Positions 44,000 through 53,241 of a stretch of 64,000 bases of DNA are shown here, piece after piece. Each line of letters starts with the position of its first letter. The first letter of the stretch is position 1. The notes under the pieces are model-generated. The model ran no database searches, was not told the origin of the DNA, and saw only the letters and a list, made by a program, of their open reading frames with translations. The stretch spans positions 1 to 64,000 of the forward strand of contig NZ_VUNE01000004.1 of assembly GCF_009695815.1 (NCBI RefSeq). Reading direction: 5' to 3'. The translations under genes and the position numbers were made by a program. The stretch comes from Peptostreptococcus porci. Its GTDB lineage: Bacteria > Bacillota > Clostridia > Peptostreptococcales > Peptostreptococcaceae.

Positions 44000-44686
44000 C
44001 TAGAAAATATTCCACGGATATTCATTTGGAGGCAACAACTCAAAAGTCATCTTCTCCTTTGTAGTAGGATGAATAAACTCTAGCCTTGTAGACCACAAAG
44101 CTATCTGCTGACCCACCGATGAGTATTTTGAGTATCTCTGATCGCCATACAAAGGAATTCCTCTACTAGAAAACTGCACCCTTATTTGATGAGGCCTACC
44201 AGTCATCAAATCAATTTCAACAAGTGAATAGACCTCTTTTTCATTATTTTTACAGCTTGAAATTTTTTCAAATGACAATTTTGCTAGCTTTGCATCTTTC
44301 GTATTTTTGTCTACCACTCTTACAATATTTGTCTTTTTATTTTTTTGAAGATAGTCCTCGTAATATCCTTCTTTTTCTACGTTCCCAACAATTACTGCCC
44401 TATATGTCTTATTCATTAATCCACGTCTTATTTGATCCGATAGCCTAGAGGCAGCCTTTGAGGTTTTTGCAAAAACCATCACTCCACCCACTGGTCTATC
44501 CAGCCTATGAACCAATCCTAAATATACATTTCCCGGCTTATTATATTTTTCTTTTATGTAATCCTTACAGATATTGATCATATCCAAATCTTCAGTGTTA
44601 TCAGCCTGTGACAATATATTTCTCACTTTTTCAACCACCAAAAGATGATTATCTTCATAAATCACGTTTAGCTTTATCCTTGACAT
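44000..44686 (-). CDS. RluA-family pseudouridine synthase
   Basis: About 228 residues, no S4 domain. The catalytic Asp is in LGLVHRLDRPVGGVMVFAKT (about 65); other motifs are LMTGRPHQIRVQFSSRG and PLYGDQRY. It converts a uridine in rRNA or tRNA to pseudouridine; the exact site is not visible. ATG at 44686 follows GGAGG by 6 bases; upstream in-frame codons are in the tail of the methyltransferase gene. It forms a pair with the upstream methyltransferase, both RNA-modifying. Confidence 0.9.
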   Translation of the reverse strand: MSRIKLNVIYEDNHLLVVEKVRNILSQADNTEDLDMINICKDYIKEKYNKPGNVYLGLVHRLDRPVGGVMVFAKTSKAASRLSDQIRRGLMNKTYRAVIVGNVEKEGYYEDYLQKNKKTNIVRVVDKNTKDAKLAKLSFEKISSCKNNEKEVYSLVEIDLMTGRPHQIRVQFSSRGIPLYGDQRYSKYSSVGQQIALWSTRLEFIHPTTKEKMTFELLPPNEYPWNIF

Positions 44687-44700
44687 CGATCGCCTCCGTA

Positions 44701-45570
44701 TTATGCTTCCCAACGTCCGAATATTCCACAAGGAAGAATCATTCCTGTTCTTGACGCTGGAATACCAATTTCTCCAGCATAAACCTTACCAGACTTAACC
44801 TGCCTTCTAACAGTAGTCTGCAAAATATTCTCAAGCACTATTGGAGAAAATCCTGTTGTATATGAGTTGATTAATACAAAAAGAGGCTTATCAGACAGCA
44901 CCTTCAGACAAAGCTCAAGAAACTCATACAGCTTATCCTCTATTTTCCATACCTCTCCCTTTGGTCCTCTTCCATATGAAGGTGGGTCCATAATAATAGC
45001 ATCGTATTTATTTCCTCTTCTGACCTCTCTTTCGACAAATTTGAAAACATCGTCTACAATAAATCTTACTGTTCTATCCCTTAGTCCTGAAAGCTCAATA
45101 TTCTCTTTTGCCCAATTTACCATACCCTTTGCAGCATCTACATGGCAAACCTCTGCACCCGCATAGGCACAAGCCACTGACGCCCCTCCTGTATATGCGA
45201 ATAAATTGAGAACCTTAATAGGTCTCTTTGATGATTTAATCTTATCTATCATCCAATCCCAGTTCGCTGCTTGCTCAGGAAATAAACCAGTATGCTTGAA
45301 TCCAGTAGGCTTTATTTTAAACTTCAATGGACCGTAATTTATATTCCATTGCTCAGGGTATTTTTTCTTCACTTCCCAGCTACCTCCACCTCTATTGCTT
45401 CTGTGATAATGTCCATGAGGATTTTTCCATAGAGGCCATTCCTTATTTATGGGCCATATAACTTGTGGATCAGGTCTTCTCAAAACAACATCTCCCCATT
45501 TTTCCAATTTTTCACCATTTCCCATATCTATCAGCTCATAATCTTTCCATTTATCCGATAATAGTATCAT
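44701..45570 (-). CDS. SAM-dependent methyltransferase (RlmI/RlmK-like)
   Basis: 289 residues. An N-terminal substrate part (about 1-110) leads to a Rossmann methyltransferase domain: VLNLFAYTGGASVACAYAGA (SAM loop, near residue 121), VDAAKGMVNWAKEN, then AIIMDPPSYGRGPKG (the catalytic DPPSYG motif, near residue 200). The motif is that of RlmI-type 23S rRNA methyltransferases and homologues. The PUA domain of RlmI is absent, so the target may differ. GAAAGGA precedes the ATG. Confidence 0.85.
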   Translation of the reverse strand: MILLSDKWKDYELIDMGNGEKLEKWGDVVLRRPDPQVIWPINKEWPLWKNPHGHYHRSNRGGGSWEVKKKYPEQWNINYGPLKFKIKPTGFKHTGLFPEQAANWDWMIDKIKSSKRPIKVLNLFAYTGGASVACAYAGAEVCHVDAAKGMVNWAKENIELSGLRDRTVRFIVDDVFKFVEREVRRGNKYDAIIMDPPSYGRGPKGEVWKIEDKLYEFLELCLKVLSDKPLFVLINSYTTGFSPIVLENILQTTVRRQVKSGKVYAGEIGIPASRTGMILPCGIFGRWEA

Positions 45571-45668
45571 TATTTATTCCTTTCTCTTTAACAATCTATT
45601 CTGTATTGTATTTGCTTTAAAGCATACACTTATTTACCTTATACAAATTAAAAATAATTATATCATAT

Positions 45669-45685
45669 AATCACGATTCGTGATT
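45669..45685. promoter_or_regulatory. 17-bp perfect palindrome upstream of the ferritin gene
   Basis: AATCACGATTCGTGATT: 8-base arms around one base. It ends 6 bases before the weak -35 (GTGTTA, 45692-45697), which has a 17-base spacer to TATAAT (45715-45720). A likely operator for an iron- or redox-responsive regulator. It does not match the usual Fur or PerR boxes. Confidence 0.6.
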
Positions 45686-45753
45686 AAAAAAGTGTTATAT
45701 TTCCCTAAAAATGGTATAATATAATTATATTATTTAATTGGAGGTAAAAAAAT

Positions 45754-46269
45754 ATGCTAAGTAAAAGTTTAGAAAAAGCACTTAATGAACAGATTAATTT
45801 TGAATACTATTCTGCATACACTTATCTTGCTATGGCAGCATATGCAGAGGATATTGATTTTTCCGGAGCAGCAAACTTCTTTACAATCCAAGCTGAAGAG
45901 GAATTGAGTCATGCGAAAAAAATATATGACTATGTAAATCAAAAAGGTGGACGTGTTAAATTAGAAGGAATTGAAAAGCCTAGATTCGAATATGAAGGTC
46001 TTGTAAATATATTTGAAGAAGGACTAAAACACGAACAAGAGGTTACAAAAAGAATTTATAAGATAGCTGATCTTGCTCTTGAAGAAAAAGAGCATGCTAC
46101 AATCAGTTTCTTAAAATGGTTTATTGATGAACAAGTTGAAGAAGAAGAAAGTTTTACAAACTTAGTTAAAAAAATCAAAAGAGCAGGAGAAAACGAAGCA
46201 AACTTGTATATGATTGACGATGAGTTAGCTACAAGGACATTTGTACCTCCAACAAAAGATTCACTATAA
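45754..46269 (+). CDS. ftnA: Bacterial non-heme ferritin
   Basis: 171 residues, a four-helix bundle plus short C-terminal helix. Ferroxidase ligands: Glu in NEQINFEYYSAYTYLAMAAY (about 17), EEELSHAKKIYDYV (Glu and His about 50-53), and in the third and fourth helices HEQEVTKRI and WFIDEQVEEEESF. It oxidises and stores iron in a 24-mer. TGGAGG is 9 bases before the ATG. A single-gene unit with a clear promoter, palindromic operator candidate and strong terminator. Confidence 0.93.
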   Translation: MLSKSLEKALNEQINFEYYSAYTYLAMAAYAEDIDFSGAANFFTIQAEEELSHAKKIYDYVNQKGGRVKLEGIEKPRFEYEGLVNIFEEGLKHEQEVTKRIYKIADLALEEKEHATISFLKWFIDEQVEEEESFTNLVKKIKRAGENEANLYMIDDELATRTFVPPTKDSL

Positions 46270-46296
46270 GAAACACGTTTTTATACAAAAAAATAT

Positions 46297-46340
46297 CCAA
46301 GCATTCTTTTTTAACAAATTAGAATGCTTGGTTTTTTTTT
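46297..46340. terminator. Bidirectional terminator after the ferritin gene
   Basis: CCAAGCATTCT (46297-46307) pairs exactly with AGAATGCTTGG (46321-46331), followed by nine T on plus. A-rich sequence on the other side lets it also serve the HD-domain gene. Confidence 0.95.
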
Positions 46341-46902
46341 ATTGTCCTCTTTCCATTTCCTTCATAGCTTCAAGAGTTTCATTTAACAGTTCATCCAATT
46401 CCCAACCTAGATTTTCTGCACCTTGCTTAATTACATCTCTTGAACATCCAGCAGCAAATTTTTTATCCTTAAATTTCTTTTTCAAAGATTTTAGCTCCAT
46501 GTCCAGAGTACTCTTCGAAGGTCTCATAAGAGCTGCTGCTCCAACTATACCTGTCAATTCATCAGCTGCAAATAGAATTTTTTCCATTTGTTTTTCCGGC
46601 TTTGACTCCGTACCAGTCAATCCGTAACCATGACTAGTTGTCGAGTATATTATACTTTCATCCAGCCCCTCAGATTTCATCAATTCAACCTGCTTTACGC
46701 AATGTTCCTCTGGATACATTTCAAAATCTAAATCATGTAACAATCCCACGATTTGCCAAAAATCCACATTGTCTGGATCATATTTCTTCGCAAAATACCT
46801 CATTACATACCCAACAGTTTCACCATGCTGAATATGAAAATCTTCCTTGTTATACTTCTTTAATATCTCCAATGCTTCACTGTATGAAGGTATTTTTCCC
46901 AT
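46339..46902 (-). CDS. HD-domain protein
   Basis: About 187 residues. HIQHGETVGYVMRYF (first His), IVGLLHDLDFEMYPEEHC (HD pair) and ATTSHGYGLTG with a final Asp in LFAADELTGIVGA form the HD metal site. The pattern KADELTG-like at the end is typical of small HDIG hydrolases of unknown substrate. ATG at 46902 follows AGGAG by 8 bases. It stands convergent to the ferritin gene. Confidence 0.8.
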   Translation of the reverse strand: MGKIPSYSEALEILKKYNKEDFHIQHGETVGYVMRYFAKKYDPDNVDFWQIVGLLHDLDFEMYPEEHCVKQVELMKSEGLDESIIYSTTSHGYGLTGTESKPEKQMEKILFAADELTGIVGAAALMRPSKSTLDMELKSLKKKFKDKKFAAGCSRDVIKQGAENLGWELDELLNETLEAMKEMERGQ

Positions 46903-46990
46903 TTGAATCACTCCTGTCTATAATATTTCTCTACATTATACACCAAAAGCAAACATTATGGTATATTTTTTGTTGCTATGTGCTGATATT

Positions 46991-49666
46991 CTACACAGAT
47001 TTCTTACTTATTAGATTGTACAGTTTGAAAATACCTAATAAAAGCAATGTACCCAGCGAAACTATCAGTCCAATTTTTTGATAAGGTCTGTCATAAACAA
47101 ATCTCACTCTATGCCTTCCTTTTCCAAGATGAATCGCCATAAATCCAATATTCGCTTTCTTTATCTCAGCTTCTCTTCCATCCACAAATGCTCTCCAAGA
47201 ATCGCCATAAGGTATGGAAACAAACATCAATTTATCCTTTGACACATCTATTTCACCTTCAAACCCACGTGAATTTGTTGAAATTTTTTTCAAATATTCC
47301 TTCGATAAAACTTTAGATGCTTCTTCAACATATTTTACATCTCTAATTTCAAAAGACATATCTTTCGTATCAAATTCAACTCCACTCGGAATACTTATTT
47401 CGACCTTATGAGTTCCTTTTTTCAGATAGCCCAAATTAATTAACGAATCCGTTTCGCCCGAGTACCATCTAGTATTCTTTTTTGTAAAATTTGTCCTATT
47501 GGATTCTCCATTTACCCTTGCCTCTAGCTTATCCATATTTTTGAAGCTATCCTGACTAGGCAAATGTAAGTACAGTTCACCATTTTTATTTGCCTTCAAA
47601 TCAGCCACAAGGTTTATTTTTTTACTTGTTTTTATCTTTCCTGATAAGCTTAGCTTTACAGACAAATTATCTCCTATTTTTTCAACATTCCTAGCAATAT
47701 TGCCACTTTTTATCTTATTTTTGATATTTTTGTCCACACCTTCAACAACGCAGCTTCTCAACATCAGCTCTTGCAAGTCAAGACTAGAATAATCTCTAAC
47801 CTGCTTATAATCAACAAAGCTATCATATGTAAATCCGAATGGTATATAATTGCTATTCACATACACATCCTTCATATAGGTTTGCTCGTATCCATAAGGA
47901 ATCTTTTTCCTTCCAACATAGAATTTGACTGACATCAGATTATCTAGCGCCACTCTTGAATCCATGTTGTTCATAAGAGTTACCGGAGCTGCCTTTGAAT
48001 TTTTCATAATCAAGTTAAACATCGACAAATTTTTATTCTCAATACTATAATAGATTGACGAGCTACCATAACCATAAATATCGGAAAAATTCATGCTTCT
48101 TGGATCACTGTTATCTACTCTCTCAAAAATACTACCACTCACATTTGATAGCTCTATCAGCTCCCTGCTGGTTATCATATTTCTAACGGATTTCGTTTTT
48201 GCCAATACCCCTGCAATTGATGCTTTTCCAACATAGACGCACATAGACATACATATTGTCACAACTGTCATAGCAATCAAATAGCGTCTTTTTTTATTAC
48301 CGTTTTTATATACCAGCACATATGTATACGATAGAAAAACTATTAATCCACTTACATCCAGCATCGCCAAAACAAGTGACTCTGGATAGCTCTTTTTGAA
48401 AAACAAATGAATGGCATATACTACATACAAAAACATATATGCATAACATACGTACAACATCTTTTTATTTTCCTTATTATTCAACCCTGTCAGCTCATCA
48501 AACATTTCCACAAATATGTAAGAAACCAATAATGCAACAGCAAAGGTCCACCTGTAATTGGCATATGAAAAACCGGTCATTGCACTTTGAAATTTTGGAA
48601 CGAAAACTGCCACAACTACAATGGCACACAAAAGCTTTAGTTTTGTCCTTCCTTTACTGCAAAATAATAAAGAAATCGTGAACAAAGTAACAATGGCAAT
48701 TCCCGCAGTAACAGCATCGCCTGCTCTTGGAATTTTAAAAAAATCGAAAAAATATCTCAAAACAATATGTCTTTGAGTAATTATTGGTAGATCTATGCAA
48801 ATCGAATTATTTCTGATACTGTTTACTATTCCGTATATCATCGGAAATATAACGCAAGCCGATAACAGTACTGCAATAAGATAGCTGTATATACCTCTAA
48901 AAAATAATCTAAATCCAACTATAAATCTTTTATTTTTGCCCTTTGTAACCTTAATTATATACACGATAGCGTATATTAATATCTGAAACGCAATAATATA
49001 TGCAAAATAGAAATTGACTACTATGGACAAAAAGCTTGTTATAACGAACATCTTTTTGCTGTTATCACGTATCAGTTTTGAAGCTCCTATTATCATCAAC
49101 GGTAGCAATATGGTACTATATCCGAAGTATGGATGAGTTACTCCACTTGATAAAGGATAATTTGAAAAAACGTAAATAATCGCACCTAAAGAAATAGAAA
49201 CAACTGACCTATCCTCATGTCTTATACGTAAAAAATATCTGCACATAATTATAAAACAGACACCTGAAGCATATAGCCTAAAGATTATCCTGATTGAATA
49301 TACAACTACTGGATCCACATTTTTTAACGGAATCAATAAGATATTCAATGGATCAAATAATCCATAATGATAGTATGTGAAAAGAGAATCACTACCAAAT
49401 CCCAATTTGAAATTAAAAGACTCAATATTCCTAGCAAAATCGAAGAAAAAGTCATTTATCGTCTTTATCAGATAAAACTGACTCGGAAAATGTTGAGATA
49501 GTGCATCTCCCTTATAGATTAAGCTCAATCCATTGAATTTTAGCATCACTAAAATTATAAAAGCCATTAATATAAAAATATATGTGTATATCGTAAATGG
49601 ATTGTTTTTATTTAATACCTCTTTTTGAAATCGTCTAAAAAACCCTCTATTTTTTCCTATAAACAT
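46991..49666 (-). CDS. YfhO-family membrane protein
   Basis: 891 residues. The N-terminal half (about 25-490) has twelve or more membrane helices with a GT-C-like loop after the first (FNGLSLIYKGDALSQHFPSQ). The second half (about 500-860) is a beta-rich extracellular domain with VDGREAEIKKANIGFMAIHL, and a final helix closes it. In Bacillus and Listeria, YfhO/GtcA-linked proteins glycosylate lipoteichoic or wall polymers, so this may be a sugar transferase acting outside the cell. GGGGGTTTACGAAT precedes the ATG. Its promoter shares a 65-bp module with the ABC operon at 7-10 kb. Confidence 0.82.
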   Translation of the reverse strand: MFIGKNRGFFRRFQKEVLNKNNPFTIYTYIFILMAFIILVMLKFNGLSLIYKGDALSQHFPSQFYLIKTINDFFFDFARNIESFNFKLGFGSDSLFTYYHYGLFDPLNILLIPLKNVDPVVVYSIRIIFRLYASGVCFIIMCRYFLRIRHEDRSVVSISLGAIIYVFSNYPLSSGVTHPYFGYSTILLPLMIIGASKLIRDNSKKMFVITSFLSIVVNFYFAYIIAFQILIYAIVYIIKVTKGKNKRFIVGFRLFFRGIYSYLIAVLLSACVIFPMIYGIVNSIRNNSICIDLPIITQRHIVLRYFFDFFKIPRAGDAVTAGIAIVTLFTISLLFCSKGRTKLKLLCAIVVVAVFVPKFQSAMTGFSYANYRWTFAVALLVSYIFVEMFDELTGLNNKENKKMLYVCYAYMFLYVVYAIHLFFKKSYPESLVLAMLDVSGLIVFLSYTYVLVYKNGNKKRRYLIAMTVVTICMSMCVYVGKASIAGVLAKTKSVRNMITSRELIELSNVSGSIFERVDNSDPRSMNFSDIYGYGSSSIYYSIENKNLSMFNLIMKNSKAAPVTLMNNMDSRVALDNLMSVKFYVGRKKIPYGYEQTYMKDVYVNSNYIPFGFTYDSFVDYKQVRDYSSLDLQELMLRSCVVEGVDKNIKNKIKSGNIARNVEKIGDNLSVKLSLSGKIKTSKKINLVADLKANKNGELYLHLPSQDSFKNMDKLEARVNGESNRTNFTKKNTRWYSGETDSLINLGYLKKGTHKVEISIPSGVEFDTKDMSFEIRDVKYVEEASKVLSKEYLKKISTNSRGFEGEIDVSKDKLMFVSIPYGDSWRAFVDGREAEIKKANIGFMAIHLGKGRHRVRFVYDRPYQKIGLIVSLGTLLLLGIFKLYNLISKKSV

Positions 49667-49766
49667 ATTCGTAAACCCCCACTAACAAGATTCTCACTAT
49701 ATTGTTAGAATCTGAAAAACAAAAACGCCCCCAATAAAATTAATTTTAAAAAGTTTTGATATAAAT

Positions 49767-49833
49767 ATTATACTATATTTTTTAGAGTAAATCATTAATA
49801 TGTTATGAATGGTACAAAAAGTGTCACAAACGG
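49767..49833 (-). promoter_or_regulatory. Promoter with two direct repeats (LytTR-like operator), copy B
   Basis: CCGTTTGTGAC (49823-49833) and CCATTCATAAC (49802-49812) on minus, 21 bases apart, then TATAAT (49767-49772) 30 bases further. Spacings equal those of copy A at 10242-10308. The leader to the YfhO-like gene is about 90 bases and contains a small hairpin, CTAACA/TGTTAG. Confidence 0.65.
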
Positions 49834-49870
49834 TAAAAACAGCCCCAGCCAAATTCAACTGGAGCTGTAA
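49834..49870 (-). terminator. Terminator of the lipoprotein gene
   Basis: On minus ACAGCTCCAG pairs with CTGGGGCTGT (one mismatch), followed by TTTTTA. It sits directly upstream of promoter copy B and separates the two transcripts. Confidence 0.85.
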
Positions 49871-49889
49871 AATTAAGAATACATTTCAA

Positions 49890-50942
49890 TTATACGGCAA
49901 TTATTTCCAAATTATAATCATTTTTTAAATCAATTTCCTTAATTATTTTAAAGCTATCATCTAACAGATACAGTTTATTTCTTAATACCAAAACATATCT
50001 ATCGCCTATCCTTTCGACTGAATAAAAAGATTTATCTAGTGTCTTTATCATTTGAAGCTTATCGTTTTTTGTATCAAATTTATACACTATTCCCTTATTA
50101 AAAGAAACATCGTTCGTTTCAGTCGTGAAAATATATATGTCATCGCCAACTAAAAATGCACTATTAGCTTTATAATCCATCTTATATGATTTGTATTCTT
50201 TTTTTACTTCATCATATACTTGCATCACACCGTTTTCTTTTTGTGAGTTATTTAATCCCCCAACCAAAAAGATGCGATTACCTTTTTTTATTATTGAGTT
50301 CGCACTCATAAAATCTCTCTCATCCATATAATATGAATACTCTTTTTTTAATGTATCTTTATCAAAACAGTATATTGCACTACGATCACTTTTACCTAAT
50401 ATTTTAGAATATGAAACATATAACTTATTACCAATTACTTTTGTATATGGAGAAAAACCAGACTCATCAAAGGTAAAAGATGCCTCTTTTTTTCCATCCA
50501 TGCCTATTTTGAACAAATTACATTTTCCGTTCCAATTATATGTTGTGTATGTACTTTCTTTATCACAACTAACAGTGTCCGCCAGCGGAAGTGGTGTATT
50601 GATGTAGCTAATATCATTCTTTGTCGTATCATATTTCAATATTTTTTTTGAATTTTTCAAAGAATAAGCATTCATAAATTCAGTCGTAATATAAATATTC
50701 TTTCCATCGGAATCAATATTTTTAAAACCTTTGGCAATTGACTTGACATCTACTTTTTTCTCGGCAATCACATTCAAATCGGAATCCAATTTAATAATTT
50801 TTGAATCTGATTGTGACGGATCTGACTGTATTACATACAAGCTTTTTTCACTATTGTTATTCGCCACGTTACCTTGCTTGCAAGCGGACAATGAAAATAT
50901 ACATGATAAAGCTATGCTAATAGCCAGCAATTTGTTCTTCAT
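49890..50942 (-). CDS. Lipoprotein, probable beta-propeller
   Basis: About 350 residues. The N terminus MKNKLLAISIALSCIFSLSAC is a lipoprotein signal with lipobox LSAC, Cys about 21. The rest repeats short blocks of YVIQSDPSQSD, IYITTEFM, LYVSYSKIL, IFLVGGLN, IYIFTTE and YVLVLRN, the spacing of beta-propeller blades. GGAGGGAGG precedes the ATG at 50942; an upstream extension without a ribosome site is rejected. Its surface role is unknown; it may bind a ligand or a partner protein. Confidence 0.78.
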   Translation of the reverse strand: MKNKLLAISIALSCIFSLSACKQGNVANNNSEKSLYVIQSDPSQSDSKIIKLDSDLNVIAEKKVDVKSIAKGFKNIDSDGKNIYITTEFMNAYSLKNSKKILKYDTTKNDISYINTPLPLADTVSCDKESTYTTYNWNGKCNLFKIGMDGKKEASFTFDESGFSPYTKVIGNKLYVSYSKILGKSDRSAIYCFDKDTLKKEYSYYMDERDFMSANSIIKKGNRIFLVGGLNNSQKENGVMQVYDEVKKEYKSYKMDYKANSAFLVGDDIYIFTTETNDVSFNKGIVYKFDTKNDKLQMIKTLDKSFYSVERIGDRYVLVLRNKLYLLDDSFKIIKEIDLKNDYNLEIIAV

Positions 50943-51016
50943 AAAAAATACCTCCCTCCAATAATACTTAATTCCAGAATTTTTTCGATTAAAAATAAAA
51001 CACCTTATTAATCCGA

Positions 51017-51045
51017 ACTTTATCATAATAGAATCGATATGTCAA
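51017..51045 (-). promoter_or_regulatory. Promoter of the lipoprotein gene
   Basis: The minus strand reads TTGACA (51040-51045), a 17-base spacer, then TAAAGT (51017-51022), about 75 bases before the ATG. Confidence 0.6.
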
Positions 51046-51126
51046 TATATTTACTACACAATGCTATTGCCGATTTCAAGGGATTACTATTCTAATATTT
51101 GGATATTAACTTATTTTCTTCATTAC

Positions 51127-51169
51127 AAAACAAAAAGGACCTCCATTATGGATTGGTCCTCTTTGTTTT
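51127..51169 (-). terminator. Terminator of the cysK-cysE operon
   Basis: AAAACAAA-AGGACC (from 51127) pairs with GGTCCT-TTTGTTTT (to 51169). It lies 27 bases behind the cysE stop. T tracts follow on minus. Confidence 0.9.
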
Positions 51170-51195
51170 ATATAAAGAAATATTGTGTGAGCAAC

Positions 51196-51807
51196 TTAAA
51201 TGTAATACATCATTCGTTCTTCATTTTCAGCTATATTTATTTTATCGCTAAGCTTAATAATCTTGGAATCCTCTACTGTTCTTGTCCTGACTACCTTCGC
51301 TGGTATACCAACTACTGTAGATCCATCTGGAATATCTTTTAGCACCACGCTGTTTGCACCAATTTTTACATTGTTTCCTATATTAATAGGACCCAAAACC
51401 TTTGTTCCTGCACCAATAAACACATCATCTCCAACTGTAGGATGTCTTTTACCTGTATGATTTCCAGTTCCACCCAAAGTTACGCCATGAAAGATGACAA
51501 CTCTGTTTCCAACCTCAGCAGTCTCACCAATTACAACACCCATTCCATGATCTATCATTATGCTGTGACCGATTGTTGCACCAGGATGAATCTCTATACC
51601 TGTCAAAAACCTTCCAATTTGAGATATTAGTCTAGCAATAAACACAAGCCCCAGCTTGTGAAGCGGATGAGTAATACTATGTATCAACAGTGCATGCACT
51701 GATGGATACAGTATAAAAACCTTCAATCTATTAAAAAACCTTATCTTTCCGAAATTTGCAGCAGCATCATTCTCAAGTATGTAATCTATATTTTTTATTA
51801 GTTTCAT
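51196..51807 (-). CDS. cysE: Serine O-acetyltransferase
   Basis: About 203 residues. It acetylates serine to O-acetylserine, the first step of cysteine synthesis. It has an N-terminal helical part and a left-handed beta helix of hexapeptide repeats: [63 protein letters not shown] at 51807 follows AGAGG by 8 bases. It is the second gene after cysK (45-base gap), whose leader carries the Cys-codon peptide, so both would be controlled together. Confidence 0.95.
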   Translation of the reverse strand: MKLIKNIDYILENDAAANFGKIRFFNRLKVFILYPSVHALLIHSITHPLHKLGLVFIARLISQIGRFLTGIEIHPGATIGHSIMIDHGMGVVIGETAEVGNRVVIFHGVTLGGTGNHTGKRHPTVGDDVFIGAGTKVLGPINIGNNVKIGANSVVLKDIPDGSTVVGIPAKVVRTRTVEDSKIIKLSDKINIAENEERMMYYI

Positions 51808-51852
51808 CACAAACACCTCTTAATTTAAATCTTTTTGTATTTTTGTACCATA

Positions 51853-52740
51853 CTAGAATAGATTCATAGATAAATATTTTTCTGCTCCATCTGGTGATAT
51901 TGTTACTATTTTTTTATCTGGGAATTTTTCAGCCAACTTCTTAGCCGCTGCCACATTTGCCCCTGATGAAATACCTATCATTATACCTTCTTTATTAGAA
52001 ACCTCTCTAGCAGCATCAAATGCTTCATCATCAGTTATTGTCAACACTTCATCTACAATCGATCCATCATATATCTTCGGAATAAAGTTTGCTCCTATAC
52101 CTTGTATTTTGTGCGGTCCAAACTTATTCTCGTTTATTAACGGTGATGCTGCTGGCTCAACACCAAAAATCTTAATATTTGGATTCTTCTCTTTCAAATA
52201 TTTTCCAACTCCAGATACAGTTCCACCTGTTCCTATACCAGCCACAAAAATATCTGCATCAGGAACATCCTTTAGTATTTCAGGTCCAGTTGTCTTATAA
52301 TGATAATTTGGATTATCCTGATTATCGAACTGTCCTAAAGACTTATATTCTCCAGTTTTTAATAGTTCGTTCATCTTGTCTATCGTTCCCTGCATTCCCT
52401 TTGCAGCTTCTGTCAAAATAAGCTCTGCACCATATGCTTTTATCAAGGCTCTTCTTTCAACACTCATCGATTCTGGCATTATGATTGTTACATCATAACC
52501 TCTGTTTTTTCCTATCATCGCTGTTGCAATACCTGTGTTACCACTTGTAGCTTCGACAATTTTATCTCCAGACTTTAATTCTCCTCTTTCTTCCATCCCA
52601 AGAATCATACCTAATACCGCTCTATCCTTTACAGATCCACCTGGATTCTTTCCTTCCAATTTTAAATATATATTTTCATTTACTCTTGCTATATTAACTA
52701 TTGGTGTATTTCCTATTAATTCAACTACATTCTTTTTCAT
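51853..52740 (-). CDS. cysK: Cysteine synthase
   Basis: 295 residues. A PLP enzyme that converts O-acetylserine and sulfide to cysteine. The PLP lysine is in NPGGSVKDRAVLGMI (about 38); VEATSGNTGIATAMIG and GIGTGGTVSGVGKYL bind substrate and phosphate. AAAGGA lies 9 bases before the ATG. It starts behind a leader of about 495 bases with its own small reading frame. With cysE it forms the cysteine pathway on one transcript. Confidence 0.95.
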   Translation of the reverse strand: MKKNVVELIGNTPIVNIARVNENIYLKLEGKNPGGSVKDRAVLGMILGMEERGELKSGDKIVEATSGNTGIATAMIGKNRGYDVTIIMPESMSVERRALIKAYGAELILTEAAKGMQGTIDKMNELLKTGEYKSLGQFDNQDNPNYHYKTTGPEILKDVPDADIFVAGIGTGGTVSGVGKYLKEKNPNIKIFGVEPAASPLINENKFGPHKIQGIGANFIPKIYDGSIVDEVLTITDDEAFDAAREVSNKEGIMIGISSGANVAAAKKLAEKFPDKKIVTISPDGAEKYLSMNLF

Positions 52741-52823
52741 AATTCTTTTCCTTTCAAAATCATATTCAAAATTACATTCAAATTTTTATTATATTAAATT
52801 ATTATTAAAGTATTTAAACCAAT

Positions 52824-52900
52824 CTATGTACGCATGGATTTTTAAACATGAAAATCCAAATAAATGTACCAAAAAACATGGCAACACTGTACATAGTTGC
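52824..52900 (-). promoter_or_regulatory. Candidate attenuator structures in the cysK leader
   Basis: On minus, GCAAC (52900-52896) can pair with GTTGC (52885-52881), followed shortly by six T (52876-52871): a weak terminator. CTATGTAC (52896-52889) can instead pair with GTACATAG (52831-52824), eight base pairs. GTACAT at 52869-52864 is a competitor. Mutually exclusive pairings of this kind would fit attenuation. The terminator stem is short, so this part is uncertain. Confidence 0.4.
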
Positions 52901-53095
52901 AATCCAACACTAATTCACATATTCAAATTTTTACCTAATTATTTTTTACTTTAATTTTTTAATTCTAATTTGGGTTTATACATAGAACATTCAATAGATA
53001 GAATGTATGCTCAAAGACTATAACTATTCACCCAGCTCAGACAACTTATCAATTCAATTTGTTGTCATCGTCAAGGTAAACAATTATACAAAAGA

Positions 53096-53176
53096 TTATC
53101 TACAACAACAGCAACAACAAGAAGAAAATTCTCCGAAAACAATGCTTATTAAATTTTTCGATACTATATTCTTCAT
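53096..53176 (-). CDS. Leader peptide with six consecutive Cys codons
   Basis: A 26-codon frame: MKNIVSKNLISIVFGEFSS, then six Cys codons (TGT TGT TGC TGT TGT TGT at 53119-53102), Arg and TAA. AAGGAG lies 8 bases before the ATG, and a consensus promoter lies about 65 bases upstream. It precedes cysK by about 355 bases. Six cysteines in a row next to the stop have no likely structural use in such a peptide. They would make ribosomes stall when Cys-tRNA is scarce, which fits transcription attenuation of cysK-cysE. Function is inferred from position and composition. Confidence 0.8.
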   Translation of the reverse strand: MKNIVSKNLISIVFGEFSSCCCCCCR

Positions 53177-53241
53177 GTCAACTTCTCCTTACTGTAAAAT
53201 ATTATTTTTAATTCCGATTAAATTACTAGGAATTAAATACA

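Noticed and set aside
52741-53235. T-box riboswitch for cysteine in the cysK leader
   Set aside because: I find neither the conserved T-box sequence nor a typical specifier stem; the leader peptide explains the leader better.
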